A stretch of DNA of 7,775 nucleotides from Chitinophaga pinensis (GCA_945872015.1 CAMBYJ010000080.1:1-7775); one strand, 5' to 3'; counted from the stretch's first letter, positions 1-6,570 are shown. The notes: generated by a model not told the origin, from the letters alone. Numbers and translations are program-made.

Positions 1-184
1 GGATTCCGGTGCCTTCAAAGAGTTTAACCGAATCGATATTTCCAACCACCACATCGAGTGCATTACGCGTAATTTGAGCTGGCAGAATACCGAAAAGATT
101 GGAAACTGTCACAAAAACAATCCCCATTAGGAGCCGCCACTTATATTTGACAAAGTATTTATTTATCGATTTTAAATCTTTCAC
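1..184 (-). CDS. ABC transporter, MsbA-like exporter, N-terminal fragment (truncated by window edge)
   Basis: Reading the minus strand from GTG at 184 gives 61 codons that run off the window edge. The peptide starts MKDLKSINKYFVKYKWRLL and continues through a hydrophobic stretch (about residues 17-36) to an LPAQITRNALD segment. This layout, a short basic amphipathic N-terminus followed by the first transmembrane helix, is typical of Bacteroidota half-size ABC exporters of the MsbA/lipid-or-drug export type, which couple a six-helix membrane domain to a C-terminal ATPase. Only the start of the membrane domain is visible, so no Walker motif can be checked and the substrate is unknown. GTG at 184 is chosen because an in-frame TGA lies at 205-203 and there is no ATG or TTG between them. 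It is transcribed divergently from the dehydrogenase gene. Confidence 0.72.
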   Translation of the reverse strand, partial: MKDLKSINKYFVKYKWRLLMGIVFVTVSNLFGILPAQITRNALDVVVGNIDSVKLFEGTGI

Positions 185-294
185 AATACAACTTACTGAA
201 AATCAGTTTTTATTTTAAACTTTCGCAGAATTAATCACCTCGGTAAAGGTATAAACTTCGGTCAGAATTTTATTTGAACATTCTCGTATTTTTC

Positions 295-327
295 TTTGCT
301 GACTAGTAAATAAATCAACTACCTTTG
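295..327 (+). promoter_or_regulatory. Bacteroidota-type promoter of the dehydrogenase gene
   Basis: TACCTTTG at 320-327 matches the Bacteroidota -7 consensus TAnnTTTG exactly. TTTG at 295-298 (TTG at 296-298) lies 21 bases upstream and fits the -33 element. Transcription would start near 333, giving a leader of about 25 bases before the ATG at 357. The rest of the 185-356 spacer shows no convincing promoter for the divergent ABC transporter gene. Confidence 0.8.
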
Positions 328-356
328 CGGCTCAATTGAATAAGACCTAAACCATC

Positions 357-1445
357 ATGATTGAAGTTAAAGAAATCAGTTCTGCAGTTGCCCCATTGGC
401 CTGCAATATTTTCGACCACGTTGCAGGAAGCAAACACGAGCAAATCGTTTTTTGCAACGACCCTGAAACTGGACTAAAAGCAATTATCGCTATTCATAAT
501 ACTAACCTTGGGCCTGCTCTTGGTGGAACGCGTATGTGGATGTATAAAACAGAAGCAGAAGCATTGAACGACGTATTACGTTTATCGCGTGGTATGACTT
601 ACAAAGCAGCTATTTCAGGTTTGAACTTAGGTGGTGGTAAGGCTGTAATTATCGGCGATAGCAAGAAAGATAAGTCAGAAGCTTTATTCCGTCGTTTTGG
701 AAGATTCATCAATAACTTAAACGGACAGTATATCACTGCTGAAGATGTTGGTACTTCAACAAAAGATATGGAATATGTTGCTATGGAAACAAAGTCTGTG
801 ACTGGCTTACCTGAATCAATGGGTGGCAGTGGCGATCCTAGTCCTGTAACAGCTTACGGCGTTTATATGGGAATGAAAGCTTCAGCAAAATTTGCTTGGG
901 GAAATGACGAATTAAATGGCAAGAAAGTTTTAGTGCAAGGAATTGGTAACGTTGGAAGAAACTTAGTTAGTCATTTGACTAAAGAAGGTGCTGTTGTTTA
1001 CATCGCAGACATCAACGAAGAACAATTGAATAAAGTAGCAGCGGAATATGGTGCTACAGTTGTTTCTAATGAGGGACTATACGATTTAGATATCGATATC
1101 TATGCTCCTTGTGCGTTAGGTGCAACGTTGAATACAGAAAATATTTCTCGTTTGAAATGTTCGATTGTAGCAGGTGCTGCCAATAATCAATTAGCAGAGG
1201 AAAGCGTTCACGGACCAATGTTAGTTGAAAAAGGAATTGTTTACGCTCCTGACTTTTTAATCAATGCTGGTGGTTTGATAAACGTTTATTCAGAATTAAA
1301 CGGATACGATCGTAGCAAAGCATTAGCTCAAACAGAGCATATTTACAATGCAACTATGGACATCTTAAAGAATGCGCAAGCAGATGGAATCCATACGCAA
1401 TTAGCAGCAATGCAAATCGCAGAGAAACGCATTTACAATAAATAA
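357..1445 (+). CDS. Glu/Leu/Phe/Val dehydrogenase family, leucine dehydrogenase type
   Basis: A 362-residue cytoplasmic NAD(P)-dependent amino acid dehydrogenase that reversibly deaminates a branched-chain or related amino acid to its 2-oxo acid and ammonia. The length is that of leucine dehydrogenases (about 360), shorter than glutamate dehydrogenases (about 450). Visible family signatures are the substrate-site segment LGPALGGTRMW (residues 51-61), the two active-site lysines K83 and K95 in MTYKAAISGLNLGGGKA, the catalytic-region aspartate D130 in TAEDVGT, and the Rossmann dinucleotide loop GIGNVG (195-200). PCALGATLN (251-259) and AGAANNQL (272-279) complete the C-terminal domain. The GTRMW form favours leucine/valine over glutamate, but substrate preference cannot be settled by eye. 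It has its own promoter upstream and a strong terminator downstream, so it is probably monocistronic. A likely role is leucine, isoleucine and valine catabolism or supply of branched-chain fatty acid primers. Confidence 0.93.
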   Translation: MIEVKEISSAVAPLACNIFDHVAGSKHEQIVFCNDPETGLKAIIAIHNTNLGPALGGTRMWMYKTEAEALNDVLRLSRGMTYKAAISGLNLGGGKAVIIGDSKKDKSEALFRRFGRFINNLNGQYITAEDVGTSTKDMEYVAMETKSVTGLPESMGGSGDPSPVTAYGVYMGMKASAKFAWGNDELNGKKVLVQGIGNVGRNLVSHLTKEGAVVYIADINEEQLNKVAAEYGATVVSNEGLYDLDIDIYAPCALGATLNTENISRLKCSIVAGAANNQLAEESVHGPMLVEKGIVYAPDFLINAGGLINVYSELNGYDRSKALAQTEHIYNATMDILKNAQADGIHTQLAAMQIAEKRIYNK

Positions 1446-1457
1446 GAATACCTCCTG

Positions 1458-1503
1458 AATTTCCACGTGTTTCGAACACCTTTCGAAGCCGTGGAAATTT
1501 TTA
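1458..1503 (+). terminator. Intrinsic terminator after the dehydrogenase gene
   Basis: AATTTCCACG (1458-1467) pairs perfectly with CGTGGAAATT (1490-1499) over 10 base pairs. An inner stem continues across one bulged base: G1469-C1489, a T-G wobble, and TTCGAA (1471-1476) against TTCGAA (1482-1487), closing on a 5-base CACCT loop. A T-run (1498-1502) follows, overlapping the foot of the stem. It begins 12 bases after the dehydrogenase stop codon and 40 bases before nusB, and should insulate the two transcription units. Confidence 0.85.
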
Positions 1504-1542
1504 TAAAATAATAGTTCTTTAATACTTGTTGAGATAAAAAAT

Positions 1543-2481
1543 ATGTTGAGCAGAAGACACCTTAGAATTCGCGTAATGCAAGCCTTGTATTCGTATTATC
1601 AATCCGACAACAAGGATATGTTGCAAACAGAACAAGAGCTTCTGAGAGGAACCAATAAGATTTATGAGTTGTATTTGCTAACCATGCAAATGATTTTAGA
1701 ACTCGCAAATCAGGAAGAGATGTATTATGCCGATCAGCCGGCAAGTGCAGTCACAGGAATTAAGAAATCGGTAGTTCGTAAATTAGGCGATAACCTTTTT
1801 GTGCAATGGCTGCAAAATAATTTATCGTTTGCACGTCAAGTGAGAGACAATAAAATTTCATGGCAAAATGAAATGGATGCGGTAAAGAAATCGTTTTTCC
1901 AGATTCGTCAGTCTGATCAGTACAAAGCTTATTGCGCCAAAGCAGATTCAAGTATAAAAGAAGAAATTGATTTTATTACTTGGATTTTTGCAGAGGTTTT
2001 TACTCGTCAGGAATTTGTTTTTTCAACGTTGGAAGAAAAATCTATTTACTGGGCTGAGTCAATTGAATTGATTCAAGGAATGATTACTAAAACACTTGAA
2101 GGTTCTAAAGCCAAAGGAGAATTTAAATTATTAAGTCTCTTTAAAGATGAAGAAGATGATGTGCGTTTCATGCGTGAACTAGTGAAGAAAACCATTCAGG
2201 ATGATGAATACCTTACTCAGATAATTGGTGAGAAAACAAAGAACTGGGAAGCTGATCGTATTGCGATGGTTGATATTATTCTGATGAAAATGGCATTGAC
2301 AGAAATACTTCACCACACTTCTATTCCTGTTAAAGTAAGTATTAACGAGTATATCGATATTTCAAAAGACTATAGCACGCCCAATAGTAAATCGTTTATC
2401 AATGGAGTAATTGATAAATTAGCAGTAGAATTAAAATCACAAGGTAAAATTGTGAAAGTTGGTCGCGGATTAATGGAATAA
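1543..2481 (+). CDS. nusB: Transcription antitermination factor NusB, long Bacteroidota form
   Basis: NusB binds boxA RNA together with ribosomal protein S10 and promotes antitermination, mainly in rRNA operons. The N-terminus MLSRRHLRIRVMQALYSYYQ (residues 1-20) is the canonical basic first helix. The C-terminal part from about residue 205 to 296 carries the main family signature: NWEADRIAMVDIILMKMALTEIL (235-257 region), IPVKVSINEYIDISKDYS (261-278) and FINGVIDKL (285-293). At 312 residues it is more than twice the length of E. coli NusB (139). The extra material, about residues 25-205, lies between the first helix and the C-terminal core and is mostly predicted helical, charged and aromatic. 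Bacteroidota NusB proteins are commonly around 300 residues, so this is a lineage trait rather than a fusion error. It is the first gene of the plus-strand cluster; I see no clear promoter in 1504-1542. Confidence 0.93.
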   Translation: MLSRRHLRIRVMQALYSYYQSDNKDMLQTEQELLRGTNKIYELYLLTMQMILELANQEEMYYADQPASAVTGIKKSVVRKLGDNLFVQWLQNNLSFARQVRDNKISWQNEMDAVKKSFFQIRQSDQYKAYCAKADSSIKEEIDFITWIFAEVFTRQEFVFSTLEEKSIYWAESIELIQGMITKTLEGSKAKGEFKLLSLFKDEEDDVRFMRELVKKTIQDDEYLTQIIGEKTKNWEADRIAMVDIILMKMALTEILHHTSIPVKVSINEYIDISKDYSTPNSKSFINGVIDKLAVELKSQGKIVKVGRGLME

Positions 2482-2485
2482 AAAT

Positions 2486-2962
2486 ATGAGAACACTAATT
2501 AACTACATCGTTATTTTAACAAGCTTATTCATTGTTTCATGCGGAAACAAAACCGATGAACCTAAGGATGGAGAAGTAATAGTCTCTCCAGACATCGTTA
2601 ATAATCCTGAAACTGCTAGCGGAGAAATTACGGATAAAACAGGCGTACCTAAATTTGATTTTGAAGAAATAACTTTCGACTTAGGAACTGTTCAAAGTGG
2701 AGAATCGGTAACACACGAATTTAAATTCAAAAACAGTGGCGACAAAGATTTAATTATATCACAAGCAAAAGGATCTTGTGGTTGCACACAACCTGAATAT
2801 CCAAAAGACCCTATTGCACCTGGCGATGAAGGCGTGATTAAAGTAACGTTTAATAGTACAGGTATTAGCGGACAAATAACTAAAAACATTACGCTCATTG
2901 CTAATACAACACCTAATACAAAAGTATTAACCATTACAGGAGAAGTTATCAAATCAAAATAA
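2486..2962 (+). CDS. DUF1573 domain lipoprotein
   Basis: A 158-residue probable lipoprotein of unknown function. Residues 1-18 form a signal peptide with a hydrophobic core, followed by the lipobox I-V-S-C with the lipidated cysteine at C19. A low-complexity acidic linker (about 21-55) leads into a DUF1573 domain (about 56-156), an immunoglobulin-like beta fold with the signatures FDLGTVQSGE (65-74), HEFKFKNSGDKDLII (77-91), GSCGCTQPEYP (96-106, cysteines C98 and C100) and IAPGDEGVIKVTFNS (110-124). C98 and C100 form the C-x-C typical of this family; whether they bind metal, form a disulfide or act otherwise is not known to me. It starts 4 bases after the nusB stop and ends 13 bases before yajC, so it is almost certainly co-transcribed. 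The conserved position between nusB and yajC in Bacteroidota hints at an envelope or secretion-related job, which is inference only. Confidence 0.88.
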   Translation: MRTLINYIVILTSLFIVSCGNKTDEPKDGEVIVSPDIVNNPETASGEITDKTGVPKFDFEEITFDLGTVQSGESVTHEFKFKNSGDKDLIISQAKGSCGCTQPEYPKDPIAPGDEGVIKVTFNSTGISGQITKNITLIANTTPNTKVLTITGEVIKSK

Positions 2963-2975
2963 GAAAATTATTACC

Positions 2976-3293
2976 ATGAACACATTACTTATTACATTAC
3001 AAGCTGGCGGTGGCGCTATGCAACAAATTATTCCGATTGCATTAATCATGATTGTTTTTTACTTTTTCATGATTCGTCCTCAATCAAAAAAACAAAAATT
3101 AGAAAGAGAATTTAAAGACTCTTTAAAAGAAGGAGAACGTGTAGTTACTATCGGTGGCGTGCATGGCAAAATCACATCGGTAAAAGAAAAGACGTTTATT
3201 ATTGAGATTGCAAAAGAAGTACGTGTAGAAGTTGAAAAAACTGCCATCTCTGCTGATGTGACTAAGTCGTACCAAACGAATATTGCAAAGTAA
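2976..3293 (+). CDS. yajC: Preprotein translocase accessory subunit YajC
   Basis: A 105-residue single-span inner-membrane protein. YajC associates with SecDF, which assists SecYEG-driven export, and is generally dispensable. A short N-terminal segment with a Gly-rich GGG (11-13) precedes one transmembrane helix (about 17-33), followed at once by the hallmark RPQSKKQK (34-41). The cytoplasmic domain contains LKEGERVVTIGGVHGKITSV (50-69), the characteristic small beta fold in which GD(R/E)VVTxGGI(H/Y)GxI is conserved. Length fits the family (about 85-115). secD/secF are not adjacent in this window. It sits between the DUF1573 lipoprotein (13-base gap) and the YbbR-like gene (54-base gap), the common Bacteroidota order. 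Confidence 0.94.
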   Translation: MNTLLITLQAGGGAMQQIIPIALIMIVFYFFMIRPQSKKQKLEREFKDSLKEGERVVTIGGVHGKITSVKEKTFIIEIAKEVRVEVEKTAISADVTKSYQTNIAK

Positions 3294-3347
3294 TCAGTAC
3301 AACTGCTTTTTTAATTATATTCGTGAGTAAAGGAAAACACGGATAGC

Positions 3348-4283
3348 ATGGAAGCAAATAACTCCTTTAAAAAGAAGTTAAAAAGTAATTCGAAATTATT
3401 TTCGTTTTTGCTATGCTTCTTTATTGCTACTACTATATGGGCTATCAACGCGCTTAATAAAGAGCATCGTAGTAAGGTTAACTTCATTGCTAATATCAAT
3501 GTTCCATTTTCTAAAACCAACGAAAGTGGAAAGCAAGAAGTAAAAGCAACTGTGTATTTAAAAGGCAGAGGATTTGACCTTGCGAAGTTTTTGTTTTTCT
3601 TAAGCAAGAAAGATCGCGTAGTTAATTGCACCAGCAATGCATCTGATAAAATTGACATACGAGCAGCCATTGTTGACTTTATCAAGAATAAAGAAAGTGC
3701 AATAACAGTAGAAGAAGTATCACCTTCATTTTTTGCCTTGCAAGGTAAAATGGCGTACAGCAAGAAGGTGGGAATCACAGTAGATTATCAGTTGAGTTTA
3801 TCATCTATTTACATGCAGTCGGCTAAAGCATTATGTAGTCCTGATAGTTTATTAATTTCTTCTGAATCCCCTATCCCCGACTCCATTACTTCTATAACAA
3901 TGCTGGCAGAAAATTTAAAGAGTGATGGCGCATCAATCAGCAAAGAAATTACATTCAAGAAATTAAGAAATATCTATATTGAACCTACACCGGTTATCTT
4001 AACTGTGCCTGTTGAATCAGCTACAGAAAAAATTATTAAAGTACCTGTTACTTGTAATCAATCAAACAGACAATTAAAATTTATTCCATCGGAGATAACC
4101 ATTCAGTGTAAACTTCCTATTTCGAAATTTGAAAAAACAATTCCTGCCAGCTTTACTGCGAATGCAAAGTTTAACGACAATGGTAAATCGAAAGCAGTGA
4201 TTGAAATTATTAAAAAACCAGAATGGGTTGAGCAAGTCAAGTGGACACCAGCATCGGTAGATTATTTTCATCAAAATCCGTAA
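3348..4283 (+). CDS. YbbR-like domain protein, membrane anchored
   Basis: A 311-residue protein with a basic N-terminus (KKKLKSNSK, residues 8-16), one transmembrane segment (about 17-36, with LLCFFIATTIWAIN), and an extracytoplasmic C-terminal region. The region just after the membrane, ending in ATVYLKGRGFDLAKF, and the later segment with ILTVPVESATEKIIKVPVT match the beta-rich YbbR repeat pattern. In Firmicutes the YbbR protein CdaR regulates the diadenylate cyclase CdaA; no cyclase gene is next to it here, so that role is not shown. The yajC-ybbR-coaE order is recurrent in Bacteroidota. Its stop codon is 1 base from the coaE start, which suggests translational coupling. ATG at 3348 is the only sensible start because the membrane anchor follows directly. 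Identification rests on architecture and neighbourhood more than on strong motifs. Confidence 0.78.
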   Translation: MEANNSFKKKLKSNSKLFSFLLCFFIATTIWAINALNKEHRSKVNFIANINVPFSKTNESGKQEVKATVYLKGRGFDLAKFLFFLSKKDRVVNCTSNASDKIDIRAAIVDFIKNKESAITVEEVSPSFFALQGKMAYSKKVGITVDYQLSLSSIYMQSAKALCSPDSLLISSESPIPDSITSITMLAENLKSDGASISKEITFKKLRNIYIEPTPVILTVPVESATEKIIKVPVTCNQSNRQLKFIPSEITIQCKLPISKFEKTIPASFTANAKFNDNGKSKAVIEIIKKPEWVEQVKWTPASVDYFHQNP

Positions 4284-4284
4284 C

Positions 4285-4869
4285 ATGATTATTGGTATTA
4301 CAGGAGGAATCGGCTCTGGAAAAACGATCGTGTGTGAAATATTTAAGCAATTAGGAATTCCTGTTTTTAATGCTGATCAAGTTGCACGCGACTTAATGCA
4401 GAATAATCAGGAAGTTTATGATTTGTTGCAAGCACAATTTGGAGAAACTATTTTTCCATTATTAGGTCAATTTGATAAAGTCCATTTAAGTCGATTGGTA
4501 TTTAATAACCCCGACGAATTAAGTCGATTGAATTCGATTGTACATCCCTTTGTGAGAAATGCTTTTACAACATGGAAAGCAAATCAAACAGCTCCTTATA
4601 TTTTGCATGAAGCAGCAATTTTAATTGAGTCTGGTTTTAACAAACTTTGTGATAAAGTAATTGTGATTGAAGCTCCCGAAGACTTACGCATTCAACGTGT
4701 ATGCGCTCGCGATGGTAAAAGCACAGAGGAGGTTGTTTCGATAATACAACAACAAATGCCCGACGAAGAACGTCGTAAACATGCCGATTATAAAATCATC
4801 AATAACGAAATCAGTCCACTGCTACCTCAAGTACTAACCATTCACGAAACACTTTTAGCTAATGTCTGA
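4285..4869 (+). CDS. coaE: Dephospho-CoA kinase CoaE
   Basis: CoaE catalyses the last step of coenzyme A synthesis, ATP-dependent phosphorylation of the 3'-hydroxyl of the dephospho-CoA ribose, in the cytosol. The 194-residue length is typical. The P-loop GGIGSGKT (residues 7-14) directly follows the first beta strand. NADQVARDL (29-37) corresponds to the family's DAD-x-x-AR motif, with the first Asp replaced by Asn and the catalytic Asp retained as D31. LNSIVHPFVR (82-91) carries the conserved HP, and RVCARDGKSTEE (138-149) the lid-region arginines. Q-x-M-P-D-E-E-R-R (157-164 region) followed by ADYKIINNE (167-175) is the standard C-terminal signature. It starts 1 base after the YbbR-like gene and overlaps the following nuclease gene by 8 bases. 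Confidence 0.95.
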   Translation: MIIGITGGIGSGKTIVCEIFKQLGIPVFNADQVARDLMQNNQEVYDLLQAQFGETIFPLLGQFDKVHLSRLVFNNPDELSRLNSIVHPFVRNAFTTWKANQTAPYILHEAAILIESGFNKLCDKVIVIEAPEDLRIQRVCARDGKSTEEVVSIIQQQMPDEERRKHADYKIINNEISPLLPQVLTIHETLLANV

Positions 4870-5803
4870 TTTCACCAAACCGTTAATTGCCTTTACTAAC
4901 GGTTACCAGTTATCCCAAACAGAAATCTGGATTGACCCCACCCACCCTGTTCATACCGCAGTGGTTAGTCATGCACATGGCGACCATGCAGTACCTGGAC
5001 ATGGCAAAGTATACTGTACTAAAAACACAGCCCTTTTACTCCGCACCCGTTATCGCAATTTTGCTGATACTGTTATCACCCCAGATTATCATGAGTGGTT
5101 TGAAGTGAATGGTGTGATGTTTCAGTTTATTCCTGCGGGACATATGCTTGGCTCAGCTCAGATTGTGTGGAAGCATGAAGGAAGAATTATTAATTATACC
5201 GGCGACTATAAAAGACAGGCGGATGCATCCTGCGAGCCCTATGAGACGGTTAAGTGCGATGTGCTCATTACAGAAACGACCTTTGCTCAGCAAGGCAAAA
5301 CCCATCCAGCTGACGAAGATTCGTTAAAAGCCTTCGATGCGGCCTTAAATACGAATTATATCGTAGGTGCATACGCGTTAGGTAAGGCGCAGCGATTAAC
5401 AAGGTTGTTTGCGGACCTAAAGCCAGAATTTAAAATTATGGTACATCCAAAAATTTCGAAGTACCATCGCGTGTATGAAGAAGCGGGATTCAATTTAGGA
5501 GAATGGCTACCCTATCAGAAACAAGTTTTCAAAAAGACCAGCAACAATATTTACATTGTTCCGCCATTAGTGCTGCAATCGTATGCATCAGACATTAGTT
5601 ATTTACGAGGCATGGCTTCGGGATGGGACCGTTTGCAAGAAGGATATGATATTAAGTTACCTGTATCTGATCACAGCGATTGGAACGATTTACTGAATAC
5701 AATTTCGGAGAGCGAAGCAAAAATCGTTTACACGATACATGGAGACAGCAATGAATTGATGAGTCATTTGAGTAACTCATCGGTTCATATTGAAGAACTA
5801 TAA
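4862..5803 (+). CDS. Metallo-beta-lactamase/beta-CASP nuclease, DNA-ligase-associated exonuclease type
   Basis: A 313-residue predicted zinc-dependent nuclease. The MBL metal site is complete: SHAHGDHAVPGHG (36-48; H37, H39, D41, H42), PAGHMLGSAQ (91-100; H94) and YTGDY (112-116; D115). Further signatures are ITETTF (136-141), the beta-CASP-like ALGKAQRL (172-179), SDHSDWN (269-275; D270, H271) and YTIHGD (290-295; H293). This set, especially the N-terminal G-x-L-x-x-T-E-I-W-I-D-P region (14-26), resembles the ligase-associated DNA exonuclease family, whose members often sit beside an ATP-dependent DNA ligase and an Lhr-like helicase. RNA-processing MBL nucleases share the fold and are an alternative. 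ATG at 4862 overlaps coaE by 8 bases, so expression is probably coupled to coaE. No ligase or helicase gene follows; the next gene is convergent and overlaps this one by 6 bases. Confidence 0.85.
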   Translation: MSDFTKPLIAFTNGYQLSQTEIWIDPTHPVHTAVVSHAHGDHAVPGHGKVYCTKNTALLLRTRYRNFADTVITPDYHEWFEVNGVMFQFIPAGHMLGSAQIVWKHEGRIINYTGDYKRQADASCEPYETVKCDVLITETTFAQQGKTHPADEDSLKAFDAALNTNYIVGAYALGKAQRLTRLFADLKPEFKIMVHPKISKYHRVYEEAGFNLGEWLPYQKQVFKKTSNNIYIVPPLVLQSYASDISYLRGMASGWDRLQEGYDIKLPVSDHSDWNDLLNTISESEAKIVYTIHGDSNELMSHLSNSSVHIEEL

Positions 5804-6412
5804 AATTATTTCTCCTAAACCTTGTCGAGTGATGACAGGCTCATCGCCGGTACAATCTACTACTGTTGAGGGAACGATACTCCCTATCCCACCATCTACT
5901 ACTAAATCGACTTGGTGATTATATACTTCAAAGATTTCTTCGGGGTCTGTTGGATAAATTTTTATTTCATCCATATCATGTAAAGAAGTTGCTATGATGG
6001 GGTGTCCTATTTTCTCAATGAGTGCTTGCACAATTTTATTATCTGGCACACGTAGTCCTATTGTTTTCTTACGAATTCTAAATACAGAAGGCAGATGACT
6101 TGATGCTTCGAGGATAAAAGTAAAAGGTCCTGGGAACGCTTTGTTGAGTAATTTATAAATTGCTCTATCGAAGGGTTTCGTAAACTCGGAAACGTTACTA
6201 AGGTCGCTGCATAACAAGGAAAAGTTCGCTTTATCGGCACGTATATCCTTCATGCGTGCTATTTGCTCGAATGCTTTGTACTGATAAAGGTCGCAGGCCA
6301 ATGCATAGATGGTATCCGTAGGAATGATAATTACTCCACCTTTCAAAAGTGTTTGCGCAATCTGATCAATCTTACGCGCCTCTGGATTATCGGGATGAAC
6401 CTTTATTAGCAT
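5798..6412 (-). CDS. yciO: Sua5/YrdC-family protein, YciO branch
   Basis: A 204-residue cytosolic protein of the Sua5/YrdC/YciO fold, which in TsaC/Sua5 makes threonylcarbamoyl-AMP for tRNA t6A. I chose ATG at 6412 because the protein then begins MLIKVHPDNPEARKID, as in E. coli YciO; an upstream ATG at 6466 would add 18 residues unlike the family. Signatures are PTDTIYAL (31-38), PGPFTFIL (94-101), IGLRVPDN (118-125), QVDLVVDGG (167-175), PSTVVD (181-186) and TRQG (195-198). The TsaC/Sua5 KxR and SxN motifs are not intact: the region reads KDIR (55-58) and ATSLHD (141-146). This points to YciO rather than the dedicated t6A enzyme, so the reaction is uncertain. It converges on the nuclease gene (stop codons overlapping by 6 bases) and diverges from the recombinase gene. 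Confidence 0.87.
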   Translation of the reverse strand: MLIKVHPDNPEARKIDQIAQTLLKGGVIIIPTDTIYALACDLYQYKAFEQIARMKDIRADKANFSLLCSDLSNVSEFTKPFDRAIYKLLNKAFPGPFTFILEASSHLPSVFRIRKKTIGLRVPDNKIVQALIEKIGHPIIATSLHDMDEIKIYPTDPEEIFEVYNHQVDLVVDGGIGSIVPSTVVDCTGDEPVITRQGLGEIIL

Positions 6413-6489
6413 GATGTAAAGATAAGGAATGTTGTGCAAGGGGGAATGCTTGCTATTAATGAGCAATTTATCAACAAATCGATAAAAAA

Positions 6490-6505
6490 CAAGTTCTAAA
6501 ACTTG
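6490..6505. repeat. Inverted repeat CAAGTT-4-AACTTG
   Basis: CAAGTT (6490-6495) and AACTTG (6500-6505) form a perfect 6-base inverted repeat around CTAA, in the 158-base spacer between the divergent YciO-type and recombinase genes. It lies 78 bases upstream of the YciO-type start and 65 bases upstream of the recombinase start. It could be an operator-like or recombinase-arm site, or chance in AT-rich DNA; no protein can be assigned. Confidence 0.45.
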
Positions 6506-6535
6506 AATTTATAAACGCATAATTATTCGTTTTTA

Positions 6536-6564
6536 TAGGTTTACTACTCTTTTTTAAAAACCTA
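6536..6564. repeat. Inverted repeat TAGGTTT-15-AAACCTA at the recombinase start
   Basis: TAGGTTT (6536-6542) and AAACCTA (6558-6564) form a perfect 7-base inverted repeat with a 15-base spacer, ending 6 bases before the proposed TTG start. In RNA it could form a weak hairpin near the translation start; in DNA it could be a binding site for the recombinase itself. The left arm also overlaps TAGGTTTA (6536-6543), a near match to the Bacteroidota -7 box, but no -33 element lies at a proper distance. Confidence 0.45.
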
Positions 6565-6570
6565 AAAATC

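Noticed and set aside
1520..1529. TAATACTTGT as a -7 promoter box for nusB.
   Set aside because: It does not fit TAnnTTTG in spacing, and no -33 TTG lies at the right distance.
1562..1951. Two short minus-strand open frames opposite nusB.
   Set aside because: Both are opposite a well-supported gene, have no recognisable product and no promoter or ribosome binding signal.
2692..2952. An 86-codon minus-strand frame opposite the DUF1573 gene.
   Set aside because: It is a complement shadow of the conserved domain; the plus strand carries the signal peptide, lipobox and domain motifs.
3294..3347. A promoter or terminator between yajC and the YbbR-like gene (TATATTCG at 3316-3323, T-run near 3307).
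   Set aside because: The -7-like word has a mismatch and the nearest upstream TTG is about 30 bases away; the T-run has no stable hairpin before it.
3311..3778. A 155-codon open frame antisense to the YbbR-like gene.
   Set aside because: It lies wholly opposite a gene with coherent architecture and operon position, and its translation shows no family motif; its hydrophobic look comes from reading the complement of an AT-rich coding sequence.
4887..5108. A 73-codon plus-strand frame inside the nuclease gene.
   Set aside because: It overlaps the metal-binding motif HAHGDH of the real frame and has no motif of its own.
6413..6466. An 18-residue N-terminal extension of the YciO-type protein from ATG at 6466.
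   Set aside because: The extension has no family similarity, whereas the ATG at 6412 gives the usual YciO N-terminus.
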